From Porticoccaceae bacterium (GTDB lineage Bacteria; Pseudomonadota; Gammaproteobacteria; Pseudomonadales; Porticoccaceae): a stretch of DNA of 47,584 bases. This document shows positions 19,320 to 28,526 of this stretch, piece after piece; the stretch's first letter is position 1, and the number at the start of each line of letters is the position of its first letter. The translations under genes and the position numbers were made by a program. Location of the stretch: NCBI GenBank assembly GCA_028822155.1, contig JAPKEJ010000012.1:1-47584 (forward strand). The letters are read 5' to 3'. The notes beneath the pieces are model-generated. The model was not told the DNA's origin. It did not search any database and saw only the letters and a program-made list of their open reading frames with translations.

Positions 19320-19874
19320 ATGGATATTGGAGTTCCTCTAAAAGAGTTAGGTGAATATGATATTACGCCGCTGAGAGATGTAATTATGCAGCTTTCTGAG
19401 GAATGCTGGAAGGGGAACACCTTTCGGCAGCTTGAGTATGAAGTGCACCAGCAAACCCAGTCCATGGTAATGATTTTTACTGACGGTTCAGGGTGGCCCA
19501 ATATAGAGGTTACCAAAGAGCCCGGCTGGGATTTACTGGCCGAGCAAGCACTCCCATTGATGAATAAAATTCTTCAAGATCACTATCCTCCTGGAGGCAC
19601 CATTATTAGAGCAATGGCAGCGCGTCTGCAGGCGGGAGGTGTTATTAAACCGCATAGTGATGAACATCCTTCTTTTCATCATGGCCATCGGATTCATATA
19701 CCTATATATACTAACCCTCGTGTCAGATTCATGATAGGAGGTAGACCTTATCAATTTGAGGTGGGTAAGGTTTACGAGATTAATAACCAGCAAAAACACA
19801 GCGTCATGAATAAAGGTGCCGAAGGTCGTATTAATTTCATCTTTGATTACGTACCCCCAGACCATTTGCAATAA
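19320..19874 (+). CDS. Aspartyl/asparaginyl beta-hydroxylase family protein (2-oxoglutarate/Fe(II))
   Basis: The 184-residue protein has the double-stranded beta-helix signature of this family. Iron ligands are His112 and Asp114 (PHSDEHP) and His160 (KHSVMN), and Arg170 (EGRINFIFD) would hold 2-oxoglutarate. Similar bacterial proteins hydroxylate aspartate or asparagine in peptides or free substrates. I take the ATG at 19320; an in-frame GTG at 19308 would add four residues. No signal peptide. It is often found beside TonB receptors and sulfotransferases in marine genomes (from memory), but no partner is evident. Substrate unknown. Confidence 0.85.
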   Translation: MDIGVPLKELGEYDITPLRDVIMQLSEECWKGNTFRQLEYEVHQQTQSMVMIFTDGSGWPNIEVTKEPGWDLLAEQALPLMNKILQDHYPPGGTIIRAMAARLQAGGVIKPHSDEHPSFHHGHRIHIPIYTNPRVRFMIGGRPYQFEVGKVYEINNQQKHSVMNKGAEGRINFIFDYVPPDHLQ

Positions 19875-20035
19875 CCTCTCTTGTGTAGCCTCAACCAAAG
19901 ATCAATCACCCTAGCGTCTAAAAATAAGCGAAGCATCTTCCAGTACCATGGATCTTGATAGATAATGCTGCCCTTACTATTAACCCGAGCAGAATCACTA
20001 GGATAGATTTAGTGAAGGGATAAAAAGGATTAAAA

Positions 20036-21262
20036 ATGGAAGTCATTGATCACGTTGTTATTATCGGAGCTAGCCATGCGGCGGTTCAGTTAATGATTAG
20101 CCTTCGCCAGCAAGGCTGGTTAGGCGGGATCACGGTTATTAGTGACGAGCTGCACATGCCTTATCAACGACCTCCTCTTTCAAAAGCGTATTTAGACGGT
20201 AGTGTTGAGGAAGGTCGATTAGCGCTTCGTGCGCCAGAAATGTACGAAAAACTCGATGCTGTTTTTAAACTTGGCCATACAGTGGTAGCCATTGATGTAG
20301 CTACCAATCAAATCACTTTAGATACTGGGGAAAAAATAGCGTATACAAAACTTGCTCTTTGCACCGGTGCTCGGGTTAGACAGTTGGCCCTGCCAGGCGC
20401 TGAGTTAGGGGGGGTTCATTATCTGCGCACTATGGATGACGTTAAAGGAATACGTCAGTCAGCTAAAAATGCCAAGCGAGCGGTGATTATAGGAGGTGGC
20501 TATATAGGATTAGAAACAGCGGCCTCACTAACTAAGCTAGGGATTAAGGTTACAGTACTGGAAACAGAGTCTCGATTACTAAAGCGCGTAGCCTCAGAGC
20601 AGGTATCTGAATTTTATAAGCGTCTTCATGAGGAAGAGGGCGTTGAGATTAGACTAGGCTCCAAGGTCGTGGCATTGCAGGGTGATGGCCAGGTGAGGAG
20701 CGTAATCTGTGATGATGATACCTATAGCGACGCAGATATGGTGATTATAGGTGTTGGCGTAATTCCTAATACAGAACTGGCTAGTGAGGCAGGGTTGGTT
20801 GTTGAAAATGGTATTGTGGTAGATGAATTCGCTCAGACGAGTCACCCTGATATTGTTGCTGCAGGAGACTGCACCTTTCATCCAAATGCTCTACTGAAAA
20901 GGTCTCTTCGATTAGAGTCTGTCCCCAACGCTTCAGAACAGGCTAAGGCAGCGGCCGCTAGTCTGTGTGGGATAAAAAAAGCTTACTCAGAACTTCCTTG
21001 GTTTTGGTCTGATCAGTTTGATGTCAAACTCCAGATTGTGGGAATCAGTCAAGGCTACACCGAAGCAGTGGTCCGTGGTGATACCAGCAGAGATCGCAGC
21101 TTTACGGTCTTTTATATCAAAGATCAGCATATTATTGCTGCTGATTGTATTAACCGCCCTAAAGATTTCATGATGGCAAAAAAATTAATTTTGCAACAAT
21201 CTACCATTGATGTCGCTGCCTTGGTAGACGAGGGCATTGATATAAAAACACTTATTAATTAA
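20036..21262 (+). CDS. FAD-dependent ferredoxin reductase (putidaredoxin-reductase type)
   Basis: A 408-residue flavoprotein that would pass electrons from NAD(P)H to the adjacent ferredoxin. It has an FAD-binding Rossmann motif VIIGASHAAVQ (8-18), the conserved MPYQRPPLSKAYLDG, an NAD(P)-binding motif VIIGGGYIGLE near residue 150, and the second FAD motif IVAAGDCTFHPN near 275. The C-terminal domain with WFWSDQFDVKLQ-like segment is typical of oxygenase-coupled reductases. The start follows AAGGAT. Its ferredoxin gene begins 19 bases after the stop. No P450 or Rieske oxygenase lies in the window, so the terminal acceptor must be encoded elsewhere or be one of the flavoproteins downstream. 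Confidence 0.92.
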   Translation: MEVIDHVVIIGASHAAVQLMISLRQQGWLGGITVISDELHMPYQRPPLSKAYLDGSVEEGRLALRAPEMYEKLDAVFKLGHTVVAIDVATNQITLDTGEKIAYTKLALCTGARVRQLALPGAELGGVHYLRTMDDVKGIRQSAKNAKRAVIIGGGYIGLETAASLTKLGIKVTVLETESRLLKRVASEQVSEFYKRLHEEEGVEIRLGSKVVALQGDGQVRSVICDDDTYSDADMVIIGVGVIPNTELASEAGLVVENGIVVDEFAQTSHPDIVAAGDCTFHPNALLKRSLRLESVPNASEQAKAAAASLCGIKKAYSELPWFWSDQFDVKLQIVGISQGYTEAVVRGDTSRDRSFTVFYIKDQHIIAADCINRPKDFMMAKKLILQQSTIDVAALVDEGIDIKTLIN

Positions 21263-21281
21263 CTAATGGAGAGCAGTAGTA

Positions 21282-21602
21282 ATGCCGGCAATAACCTATA
21301 TTGAATTCGATGGCACTAAATATCACGTTGACGTAGCAGTTGGGAGTAGTGTCATGGAGGGCGCTCTAAACAATATGATTGACGGTATCGTCGCCGAGTG
21401 CGGCGGTTGCTGTGTTTGTTGTACCTGTCATTGCATTATCGACCCCGATTGGGCTGAAATTGCCGGTGAGGCAAATGATGAAGAACAAGAAGTCTTAGAG
21501 ATGCTTGATGTGCGCACAGAGACTAGTCGACTAAGCTGTCAAGTTCAGGTCACAGATGAAATGGACGGTATGGTAGTGCGGTTACCCGAATCTCAATACT
21601 AA
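21282..21602 (+). CDS. [2Fe-2S] ferredoxin, putidaredoxin/adrenodoxin type, Cys-rich
   Basis: A 106-residue plant/adrenodoxin-type ferredoxin that accepts electrons from the upstream reductase. The cluster ligands follow C-x5-C-x2-C in ECGGCCVCCTCH, with the fourth ligand in SRLSCQV near residue 90. The loop holds four further cysteines, including one just after the conserved His (CHCII). Most family members have small residues there. Acidic patches (EEQEVLEMLD) fit docking to reductase and oxygenase. It forms an operon with the reductase gene. Confidence 0.93.
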   Translation: MPAITYIEFDGTKYHVDVAVGSSVMEGALNNMIDGIVAECGGCCVCCTCHCIIDPDWAEIAGEANDEEQEVLEMLDVRTETSRLSCQVQVTDEMDGMVVRLPESQY

Positions 21603-21622
21603 TAGGTATATTTAGTGTCTAG

Positions 21623-21880
21623 CGGTTAACTGTTGGGCCTTTAAAAAGACCGCAAGTCAGACTCCGAGGTAATCCAGTCGATCCGTAGATTAAATACTCG
21701 GCTTGGTCTTGGGGTTTGCAGGTGATGTTCGGCAATGCTTCTATTTTTAGCTATTATAAAGATATTAAACAGGTATGGTTTGAGATCGAAGGCGAGGCCA
21801 TTACTATTTATTTAGCTACCGGAGCGCCATTAAATCTAGAGCGACGCAGTCAAGTACCCGCGCCAATTGAGATTGAATAA
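21623..21880 (+). pseudogene. Decayed coding remnant R1 (unrecognised family)
   Basis: One reading frame between TAG codons at 21620 and TAA at 21878 is coherent (KRPQVRLRGNPVDP, then IKYSAWSWGLQVMFGN, then WFEIEGEAITIYLATGAP) but is broken by a TAG at 21686. The last 51 codons from the ATG at 21725 could still be translated after a GCAGGTG-like site. A 51-base stretch of the same frame (21650-21700) is 42/51 identical to 28527-28577 after cassette A. I do not recognise the family. It looks like the tail of a protein gene that once lay next to the cassette. Confidence 0.5.
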
Positions 21881-21988
21881 ATTTTATCGTTAATCAGTTT
21901 ATTAATATAGATACAGCGCTATCTAAGCGAAGCACCAGATGAAGAAAAGCAATAGACATACTCTGACAAGTTAAACAGTGGGTGGCAA

Positions 21989-23191
21989 ATGGCTAATGAT
22001 TCGACTGAAGGCGATACACCAGTAATAATCTTTGATGGCTGGCGTTCTTTAATCATTGCCATCTATATGGCGCTAGTGGGTTATACGGTGATGGTTAGTG
22101 TGCCAGTACTGAGTACCGCATTAGTAGCAATGGCAGGGTTTACCGAAGTTCAGGTCGGGCGAATATGGGGCGCAGACCTAGGTGGTTTTTCGGCTGGTGC
22201 AGTACTGAGCGCTTTTTTGGTGGCTAGAGTCAACCGGCGAAAGCTGGTGTTGTTTGGCGTTCTGCTATCGGTTGTTTCCAATGCTTCATGTATGGTGCTA
22301 GTGGATTACGATCAGGTGTTGTGGTTGCGTGCTACTGCCGGTGTTGGTAGTGGAATCTTTACTGCCGTTGCAGTCGTATCTTTAGGCGGCACTACCAATC
22401 CGGTGCGTGCTTTTAATATTTTATTATTCGGTTTTGCAATTTCTACGGCGCTGGAACTGCACTTTTTTCCTCAACTGGAAATGAATCAAATTTATCTGCT
22501 ATTTATTCTGCTTGCGCTGCTTTGTGCTGTTGCTATTAAATGGTTGCCAAGTCGACCACTAAACACGGAAGAATTAGCTCACCAGAAGAGTATCGAAGAG
22601 GTGGCCGAAAATTGGCGGGTACCTGGTTACTTTCCTATTATTTGCCTAGTCGCTGTTTGTTTTACCTATATCAATATCGGCGGCTATTACACCTATATCG
22701 AACTAGCGGCGCTGGCCGATGGCGTCGCAGCGGATTGGGTTGGTGCGGTGCTAACCGCGTCTTCAGTATTTGGCGTGGTAGGCTGTATTATTGCTCTTTT
22801 CTGTTCTCGCTTTGGTTTGTTTAAGCCCTTATTTTGTTCCTTATTGCTTATGGGGACTGTTGTTGTGATGTTAGCCGGAGGCATTGGAAAAATTAACATT
22901 GTGGTCAGCCTATTCGCATTTATGGCCTTGTGGACCTTTATTGATGTTTTCCAGTCCGGGATGTTGTCCTATATGGATCGCAAGGGTTCACTGGTTGCAT
23001 TACTGCCTAGCGTGCAGGGTTTCGGTCAGTTTGTTGGCCCTAATGTGGCGGCCTCCGCTTTAGAGTTTGGCTTTGGCTATCGCGGTGTATTTCTGGTCAG
23101 TGGCGCTATGTCCATTGTGGCCATGGTGATTTATTTGGGGATCTACTTTTATATGCGTCGGCACCAGTCCTCGCCGGCACAGGCGGCCTGA
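21989..23191 (+). CDS. MFS transporter
   Basis: A 400-residue major-facilitator protein with about 12 membrane helices in two halves. After the second helix it has the loop VARVNRRKLVLFG, in the place of the family's basic loop motif. It probably imports or exports a small organic molecule across the inner membrane. It is the first gene of cassette A, 210 bases before the first flavoprotein gene, and likely moves the substrate or product of these enzymes. A small hairpin (TATAGG/CCTATA, about 23206-23224) follows the gene without a T-run. Substrate not predictable from sequence. Confidence 0.85.
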   Translation: MANDSTEGDTPVIIFDGWRSLIIAIYMALVGYTVMVSVPVLSTALVAMAGFTEVQVGRIWGADLGGFSAGAVLSAFLVARVNRRKLVLFGVLLSVVSNASCMVLVDYDQVLWLRATAGVGSGIFTAVAVVSLGGTTNPVRAFNILLFGFAISTALELHFFPQLEMNQIYLLFILLALLCAVAIKWLPSRPLNTEELAHQKSIEEVAENWRVPGYFPIICLVAVCFTYINIGGYYTYIELAALADGVAADWVGAVLTASSVFGVVGCIIALFCSRFGLFKPLFCSLLLMGTVVVMLAGGIGKINIVVSLFAFMALWTFIDVFQSGMLSYMDRKGSLVALLPSVQGFGQFVGPNVAASALEFGFGYRGVFLVSGAMSIVAMVIYLGIYFYMRRHQSSPAQAA

Positions 23192-23401
23192 ACAGCGCAA
23201 CAAGCGTATAGGTTCTCATCCTATAGGCTGCGATTGAGACAGCTACTTAGCTGAGTATACTAAAATTTAACTAATGGCTTTTGCACAATGATTTACTGTT
23301 TTTGGCTGAAACTAAAATGACTATGCCATGCTTGCCGGTTAACCCCAGCACCCAAGACATTTATATCAGCGTAGCAGGACAAATAGAGGGCTTGTTTTAG
23401 T

Positions 23402-25021
23402 ATGTCTTCCAAGCAATACGATGCAATTATTATTGGTGCCGGTCATAATGGCCTGACCAATGCGGCATTTCTAGCCAAGGCCGGACTGGATGTTTTGGTG
23501 CTGGAAAAAAATGACTATATCGGTGGCGCAACTGTCAGTCGCGAACTGTATGAAGGGTGGAAATACTCCAACTGTTCCTATGTGTGCAGTCTATTCCGGC
23601 CGGAAATTTATCAAAGTCTGGATCTTGGACGCCATGGTTTGGAAGTGGTGCCACTGCAGGGTAGTACCACCTTTAAGCAAAATGGTGACTATTTTGGTAG
23701 TTATCATCAATCCACAGTTCGCCGTCGAGAAATTGCCAGACATTCAAAAAGAGATGCCGATGCGTCCATCCGCTTTGATGCGGATTTAATGAAGTGGTGC
23801 CGTTTAATTCGTGGTTTTCTGCTAAGAACGCCGCCTAATCCCACATCATTTAAACCTCGTGACATGATGGAGTTTGCGCATTTATTAAAAAGTTTTTACA
23901 GTTTAAGCGAAGCCCAGATCTACGAATTCATCCGTTTTTTTACCATGTCTATTGCGGAGTATCTGGCAGAGTATTTTGAGAATGAAACCATACTGGCGCA
24001 TTTTTCTGGCGGCAGTATTATTGGTACCGGCCTAGGGGTTTATTCGCCAGGCACAGCCTATGTATTATTGCACCATGCCATGGGCGATGTGGATGGTAAT
24101 GTTGGTTCATGGGGGTTTGCTCGCGGTGGTATGGGTTCGGTATCCAAAGCCATTGCCTCATCATTTCAAGCAATGGGCGGGGACGTGAGAACCGGTGCAG
24201 AAGTGCAGCAGATCAACGTTAAAGGGCGTAAGGCAACAGGCGTTACTTTAGCTTCAGGTGAAGAGATTAACGCCCGTACGGTAGTCTCCAACCTTGATGC
24301 CAAACGCACCTTTTTGAATATTATGGATAAAAAAGATCTACCTGAAGCATTGGTGCACCGGGCGGAACGATTTAAAATTCGTGGATCCTCTGGCAAAGTC
24401 AACATAGCTTTAGATGGGTTGCCCGATTTTTCTGCACTACCGAAAGACTCCCCATTGACGCTAGGACATATGCATTTCACCGACACTCTTGAGCGCTTAG
24501 AGCGCGCATATGATGATTGGAAGGATGATCGTTGGTCGCAGGATCCCTACCTTGATATGGTAATCCCTAGTCAATACGACCCAACCGTAGCACCTCCAGG
24601 TAAACATATGGTTTCAGTGTTTGTGCAGTATTGTCCGGTAGAGGCAGAGGGCGGTTGGACTGATCAAAAACGCGACGCTTTCGGTGCCGCAGTGATTGAT
24701 CAAATTAGTCAATACAGCCCCAATTTTAAAGACTTAATTTTACATGCTGAAATCAGAACTCCCCGGGAGATTGAAGCGGAGGTTGGTCTGACCGAAGGTA
24801 ATATTTTCCAGGGCGAGCTGACCCTTGATCAGTTGATGTTTAATCGTCCCTTTCCTGGTTACGCCCAGTACCGAGGGCCGGTAAAAAATATGTATATGTG
24901 TAGTTCATCGACTCATCCTGGTGGTGGTGTTATGGGAGCGCCTGGAGCCAATGCAGCACGAGAAATTTTATCCGACTTGGGCCGCACTGATACAACCCCG
25001 AGGGACTTTGGCGATGACTAA
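23402..25021 (+). CDS. PYROXD2/phytoene-desaturase-like FAD oxidoreductase, type 1 (cassette A)
   Basis: A 539-residue flavoprotein of the amine-oxidase/phytoene-desaturase clan. The N-terminal FAD motif is AIIIGAGHNGLTNAAFLAKA (8-27), and a C-terminal FAD-contact block reads MCSSSTHPGGGVMGAPGANA. Inside lie segments shared with cassette B's 38704 gene, which has exactly the same length: TEGNIFQGELTLDQLMFNRP, GVYSPGTAYVLLHHAMGDVDG, IRFFTMS. The name PYROXD2-like reflects overall architecture; bacterial members have no settled function. Its stop overlaps the start of the next flavoprotein gene (ATG at 25014), so the two products are made together, possibly as a heteromer. Confidence 0.85.
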   Translation: MSSKQYDAIIIGAGHNGLTNAAFLAKAGLDVLVLEKNDYIGGATVSRELYEGWKYSNCSYVCSLFRPEIYQSLDLGRHGLEVVPLQGSTTFKQNGDYFGSYHQSTVRRREIARHSKRDADASIRFDADLMKWCRLIRGFLLRTPPNPTSFKPRDMMEFAHLLKSFYSLSEAQIYEFIRFFTMSIAEYLAEYFENETILAHFSGGSIIGTGLGVYSPGTAYVLLHHAMGDVDGNVGSWGFARGGMGSVSKAIASSFQAMGGDVRTGAEVQQINVKGRKATGVTLASGEEINARTVVSNLDAKRTFLNIMDKKDLPEALVHRAERFKIRGSSGKVNIALDGLPDFSALPKDSPLTLGHMHFTDTLERLERAYDDWKDDRWSQDPYLDMVIPSQYDPTVAPPGKHMVSVFVQYCPVEAEGGWTDQKRDAFGAAVIDQISQYSPNFKDLILHAEIRTPREIEAEVGLTEGNIFQGELTLDQLMFNRPFPGYAQYRGPVKNMYMCSSSTHPGGGVMGAPGANAAREILSDLGRTDTTPRDFGDD

Positions 25022-26591
25022 TTCCTCTGTATCAGTAGACCCCAAGTCAGTAATCATTGTTGGCGGTGGCCACAATGGTTTGGTCTGTGCTAGTTATTTA
25101 GCCAAAGCAGGCTACAGCGTTGAAATACTAGAGGCCCGCAGTACTGTAGGTGGTGGCGCCGCAACTACGCAGTTTGCCGACGGCTTTCAAGTGTCGGGTT
25201 TGGCTCATGTCTTGCACTCCTTACATCCGACAGTTTGCAAAGACTTAAGGTTAGAGAATTCCGGTTTAAAAACGGGAGCGACGATAGAGACTATCGCTTT
25301 GGATACTGATGGAAATCATTTAACTCTAGGGCTGAACGATCTCGCCGGCAGCGCGCTTTCATCGAAAGACAGAGAAGCCTACAGCGCCTTTAAGCAAGAA
25401 TTTCGCGGCTATGCATCTGCCTTAGAACCACTGATGATGAATAAGCCGCCGCGGCTTAAAAATATGGATAAAAAAGATAAATTTACTCTAGCCAAACTGG
25501 GTTTGAAGTTACGTTTTGGTTTAGGCGCGGATGCGATGAGTGAATTCTTACGGGTAGGCGGTATTAATATTTATGACGTGTTAAATGATGTCTTTGACGA
25601 CCCTAGAATCAAGGGAGCCATCGCAGCGGATGCGATTATGGGCCAGCATATGGGACCGCGAACACCGACGACAGTATTAACGTATTTACATCGACTATGG
25701 GGCGAAACTCATAGTCAGCCCAGCTTACCACCTGGTGGCATGGGGCAAGTGGCCAAGGCTCTGTTGACGGATGCTAAAGATCGTGGTGTGCAGATTCGCA
25801 CCGAGGCCACGGTAGAGGCAATTATTATTAGTGACGGAAAGGCCACTGGCGTAAAGTTGGTATCCGGCGAGCAGCTTAATGCCGCTTTGATCGTATCTAA
25901 TGCCGATGCAAAAACCACCTTTTTAAAATTGATGGATGTTGCGGAGTTGGACGCCATGTTTGCCCACCGCATTCATAAAACTCGGACTAATGGAAATGTC
26001 GCCAAGCTGCATTTTGGTCTAAACGAATTGCCCACCATCAACGGTTTGTCTACAGACCAATTGGGGCAACGTTTGTTAGTCGCGCCTAATTTGCGTTATG
26101 TGGAACATGCCTTTAATCATGCTAAATATGGTGAGTATTCCCAACAACCCATTTTAGAAATAACTATACCCAGTATTGCTGATCCATCACTTGCGCCGTC
26201 CGGGCATCATGTTATGTCGGTGTCGGCTTCGTTTGCGCCCTATGCATTAAAGGAGGGCTGGGACGAGCTGCAACGCAAAGCCTTTGTCGATACAGTAATC
26301 GCAGTGCTTGAACAGTACGTACCAGGTTTTGCTAATACCATTGTGGCTCAGGAATTATTGACGCCGGTGGATATAGAAGAGCAATACCATGTAACTGGTG
26401 GTCATTGGCACCACGGTGAGTTAGCTATAGATCAGTCGTTTATGATGCGGCCCGTGCATGGTGCGGCGCAGTACGACACGCCTATTAATGGCTTATTCCT
26501 CTGTGGCGCAGGCGCTCATCCTGGCGGTGGTATTACTGGCATTCCTGGTCGCAATGCGGCGCGACGAGTTATCGAGATGGGGAGGTCATAG
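25014..26591 (+). CDS. PYROXD2/phytoene-desaturase-like FAD oxidoreductase, type 2 (cassette A)
   Basis: I start at the ATG at 25014, which overlaps the previous stop by 8 bases (525 residues); the longer frame from 24921 runs inside the upstream gene. FAD motif: VIIVGGGHNGLVCASYLAKA (from about residue 12). The C-terminal block is FLCGAGAHPGGGITGIPGRNA. Where type 1 proteins have a NIFQGELTLDQ segment, this one has GGHWHHGELAIDQSFMMRP. The same replacement occurs in cassette B's 37148 gene, which marks a separate subfamily. Paired with the type 1 gene and followed two bases later by the GcvT-like gene, it probably acts in one enzyme system with them. Confidence 0.85.
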   Translation: MTNSSVSVDPKSVIIVGGGHNGLVCASYLAKAGYSVEILEARSTVGGGAATTQFADGFQVSGLAHVLHSLHPTVCKDLRLENSGLKTGATIETIALDTDGNHLTLGLNDLAGSALSSKDREAYSAFKQEFRGYASALEPLMMNKPPRLKNMDKKDKFTLAKLGLKLRFGLGADAMSEFLRVGGINIYDVLNDVFDDPRIKGAIAADAIMGQHMGPRTPTTVLTYLHRLWGETHSQPSLPPGGMGQVAKALLTDAKDRGVQIRTEATVEAIIISDGKATGVKLVSGEQLNAALIVSNADAKTTFLKLMDVAELDAMFAHRIHKTRTNGNVAKLHFGLNELPTINGLSTDQLGQRLLVAPNLRYVEHAFNHAKYGEYSQQPILEITIPSIADPSLAPSGHHVMSVSASFAPYALKEGWDELQRKAFVDTVIAVLEQYVPGFANTIVAQELLTPVDIEEQYHVTGGHWHHGELAIDQSFMMRPVHGAAQYDTPINGLFLCGAGAHPGGGITGIPGRNAARRVIEMGRS

Positions 26592-26593
26592 TC

Positions 26594-27811
26594 ATGTCTA
26601 AGGTTATTCAGCAAGGTCCGGCTCATGACTTTAAAAAAGTGTTACGCCACTCACCTTTTCATGACCGTATAGAGCAGCAAAGTCAGATTAAAAGCTGGTC
26701 GCCATGGAATGGTTATCAGACCGCTCGAGTGTTTGATTCTTTATCGGCGGAATATTTTGCCATCCGCAGCTCCTGTAGTGTGATGGATCTGACCCCGATG
26801 GAGAAATACCGTATCACCGGTGTTGATGCGCTTAAGTTTCTCAATCGATTGGTCACGCGTGATATTTCCAACATAAAGCCGGGTCGGGTGACTTATGTAG
26901 TGTGGTGCAACGATGAAGGCAAGGTGCTAGATGACGGCACTATTTTTCATTTACAGCAAGGCGAATATCGTCTTTGTTCTCAACACCATCAGTTGGATTG
27001 GTTGCTCATTTCTAGTTTGGGTATGGATGTCACTATTAGTGAAGAAACCCACGAAGTAGCAGCACTCTCAGTCCAGGGGCCGACCGCTTATTCGGTATTA
27101 ACTGCGGCGGGTTTTGTTGGGCTGGATAGCTTGAAACCTTTTGGTATTGTGCATACCTCCTTTAACGGCACTGACGTAACGGTGTCCCGTACGGGTTATA
27201 CCGGCGACCTCGGTTACGAGCTCTGGGTTGATCCGGCTAACGCCTTATCTATGTGGGATTGTGTGTTCAGCGTCAAAGAGCGTGGCCTTTATGATATTCG
27301 CTGTATTGGTTTGGAGGCTTTGGAAATGGTCCGTATAGAGGCCGGCTTTATTATGCCTGGCGATGATTTTAACACTGCTGAAACCACCATTAGGGCAGGC
27401 CATGACCGTTCTCCATTTGAGGTGGGCTTAGGTTGGGTTGTCAATTTTGATAAGGGACATTTTACTGGCAAACAGGCATTGCTAAAAGAGAAGGCATTAC
27501 CGATTCAGCGTCGCTTGGTCAAATTGTCAGTGGAGGGTAATAAGTCGCCTGATCAAGCTTTTATTTATGACGCTAAGAACGGCAATAATATTGGCGCGAT
27601 CAAAGTTCAGTGTTGGTCGCCAATTTTAAAAGCCAACTTGGCGCTGGCTGATATTGAATACGCTAACGGCAAGCCTCCGACTGAATTGTGGACGGAAATA
27701 TTCTACCAAAAAGAATTAGCGTGGCGAGTACAGTGGGCACGTTGCACCGTCTCGGAAACTGCCTTTTGGAGTCATTCGCGCCGTTCGGCTACACCGCCGC
27801 CAGCCTATTAA
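26594..27811 (+). CDS. GcvT-like folate-dependent aminomethyl-/methyltransferase family protein (cassette A)
   Basis: A 405-residue relative of glycine-cleavage T protein. That family binds tetrahydrofolate and takes up one-carbon groups from amines, or from sulfur or oxygen substrates (DmdA and LigM/DesA are relatives). Seen here: VMDLTPMEKYRITG, LDDGTIFHL with the conserved acidic residues, RTGYTGDLGYELWV near residue 205, and VRIEAGFIMPG. The C-terminus ends in WSHSRRSATPPPAY. No flavin domain is fused; the flavoproteins are separate genes directly upstream. It starts 2 bases after the type 2 flavoprotein stop behind GGAGG, so translation is tightly linked. A demethylase role with the flavoproteins is an inference. 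Confidence 0.85.
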   Translation: MSKVIQQGPAHDFKKVLRHSPFHDRIEQQSQIKSWSPWNGYQTARVFDSLSAEYFAIRSSCSVMDLTPMEKYRITGVDALKFLNRLVTRDISNIKPGRVTYVVWCNDEGKVLDDGTIFHLQQGEYRLCSQHHQLDWLLISSLGMDVTISEETHEVAALSVQGPTAYSVLTAAGFVGLDSLKPFGIVHTSFNGTDVTVSRTGYTGDLGYELWVDPANALSMWDCVFSVKERGLYDIRCIGLEALEMVRIEAGFIMPGDDFNTAETTIRAGHDRSPFEVGLGWVVNFDKGHFTGKQALLKEKALPIQRRLVKLSVEGNKSPDQAFIYDAKNGNNIGAIKVQCWSPILKANLALADIEYANGKPPTELWTEIFYQKELAWRVQWARCTVSETAFWSHSRRSATPPPAY

Positions 27812-27834
27812 TTTTTCCATAGTAGAGCGATTGT

Positions 27835-28428
27835 ATGAAAAGCATAACAGCGATTGTAGATTCCGTTTATTTGGGTGCCCCCAATATTGATGATCTTGCC
27901 AAGCAGCCTTGCGCATTATTAGAGATGACGCTTGATGGTATTGTCGGCGATCGTCATAGCGGTCAATCTCGGCAAGCTTGGGGGCATGATAAGCAACCGG
28001 CAGGAACGGTGCGTCGCAACGAAAGACTTTGGTCGGCGATGTCTGTTGAAGAGTTGGCAGAGATCAACCAGTCAATGGATCTAAATCGGCCTGTGACGGC
28101 TGCAGACCTTGGCGTCAATTTGTGTTTTAAAGGTATTGTTAATCTGTCCCAGTTGGCCAAAGGCAGTACCTTAGCATTTCCCTCCGGCGCCGAATTAATC
28201 GTTGAAGAATATAACCCCCCCTGTCTTGATATGGGAGAGAAGCTGGCTGGCCTCTATACGGACAAGGCCGGTCAGCCAATTACCACTACCGCGTTTTCTC
28301 AAGCAGCAAAGTTTACACGTGGCGTGGTGGGCGTGGTAGAAGTCGGCGGTGTGATTAAGGCGGGTGATGAAGTTGTGGTCACACCTTATCAACCCCCTAT
28401 ATGGATAGCACGGCTTAGCAAAAACTAA
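27835..28428 (+). CDS. MOSC-domain protein (cassette A)
   Basis: A 197-residue stand-alone MOSC protein of the YiiM-like size class. MOSC domains bind molybdenum cofactor or carry sulfur through a conserved cysteine; here that is Cys130 in EEYNPPCLDMG. GIVGDRHSGQSRQAWG (residues 35-50) is the conserved N-terminal block. The gene follows the GcvT-like gene by 23 bases. Its role could be reduction of an N-hydroxylated compound, as in YiiM/mARC relatives, or cofactor delivery to the molybdenum hydroxylase encoded at 44407-47170. A truncated relative lies after the cassette B GcvT gene. Confidence 0.87.
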   Translation: MKSITAIVDSVYLGAPNIDDLAKQPCALLEMTLDGIVGDRHSGQSRQAWGHDKQPAGTVRRNERLWSAMSVEELAEINQSMDLNRPVTAADLGVNLCFKGIVNLSQLAKGSTLAFPSGAELIVEEYNPPCLDMGEKLAGLYTDKAGQPITTTAFSQAAKFTRGVVGVVEVGGVIKAGDEVVVTPYQPPIWIARLSKN

Positions 28429-28526
28429 TTCTATTAATCTCGAGGCCAGCTCCGATTATTATATGACATTTATCGGTAGGCCTGGTGCTTGTGCTGCCGG
28501 TGATATGTTGCGACGAGTCAATGTAA

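Noticed and set aside
20036-28428. Idea that the region is a carotenoid biosynthesis cluster because of the phytoene-desaturase-like genes
   Set aside because: No phytoene synthase, lycopene cyclase or prenyl synthase gene is present, and the partners are GcvT and MOSC proteins.
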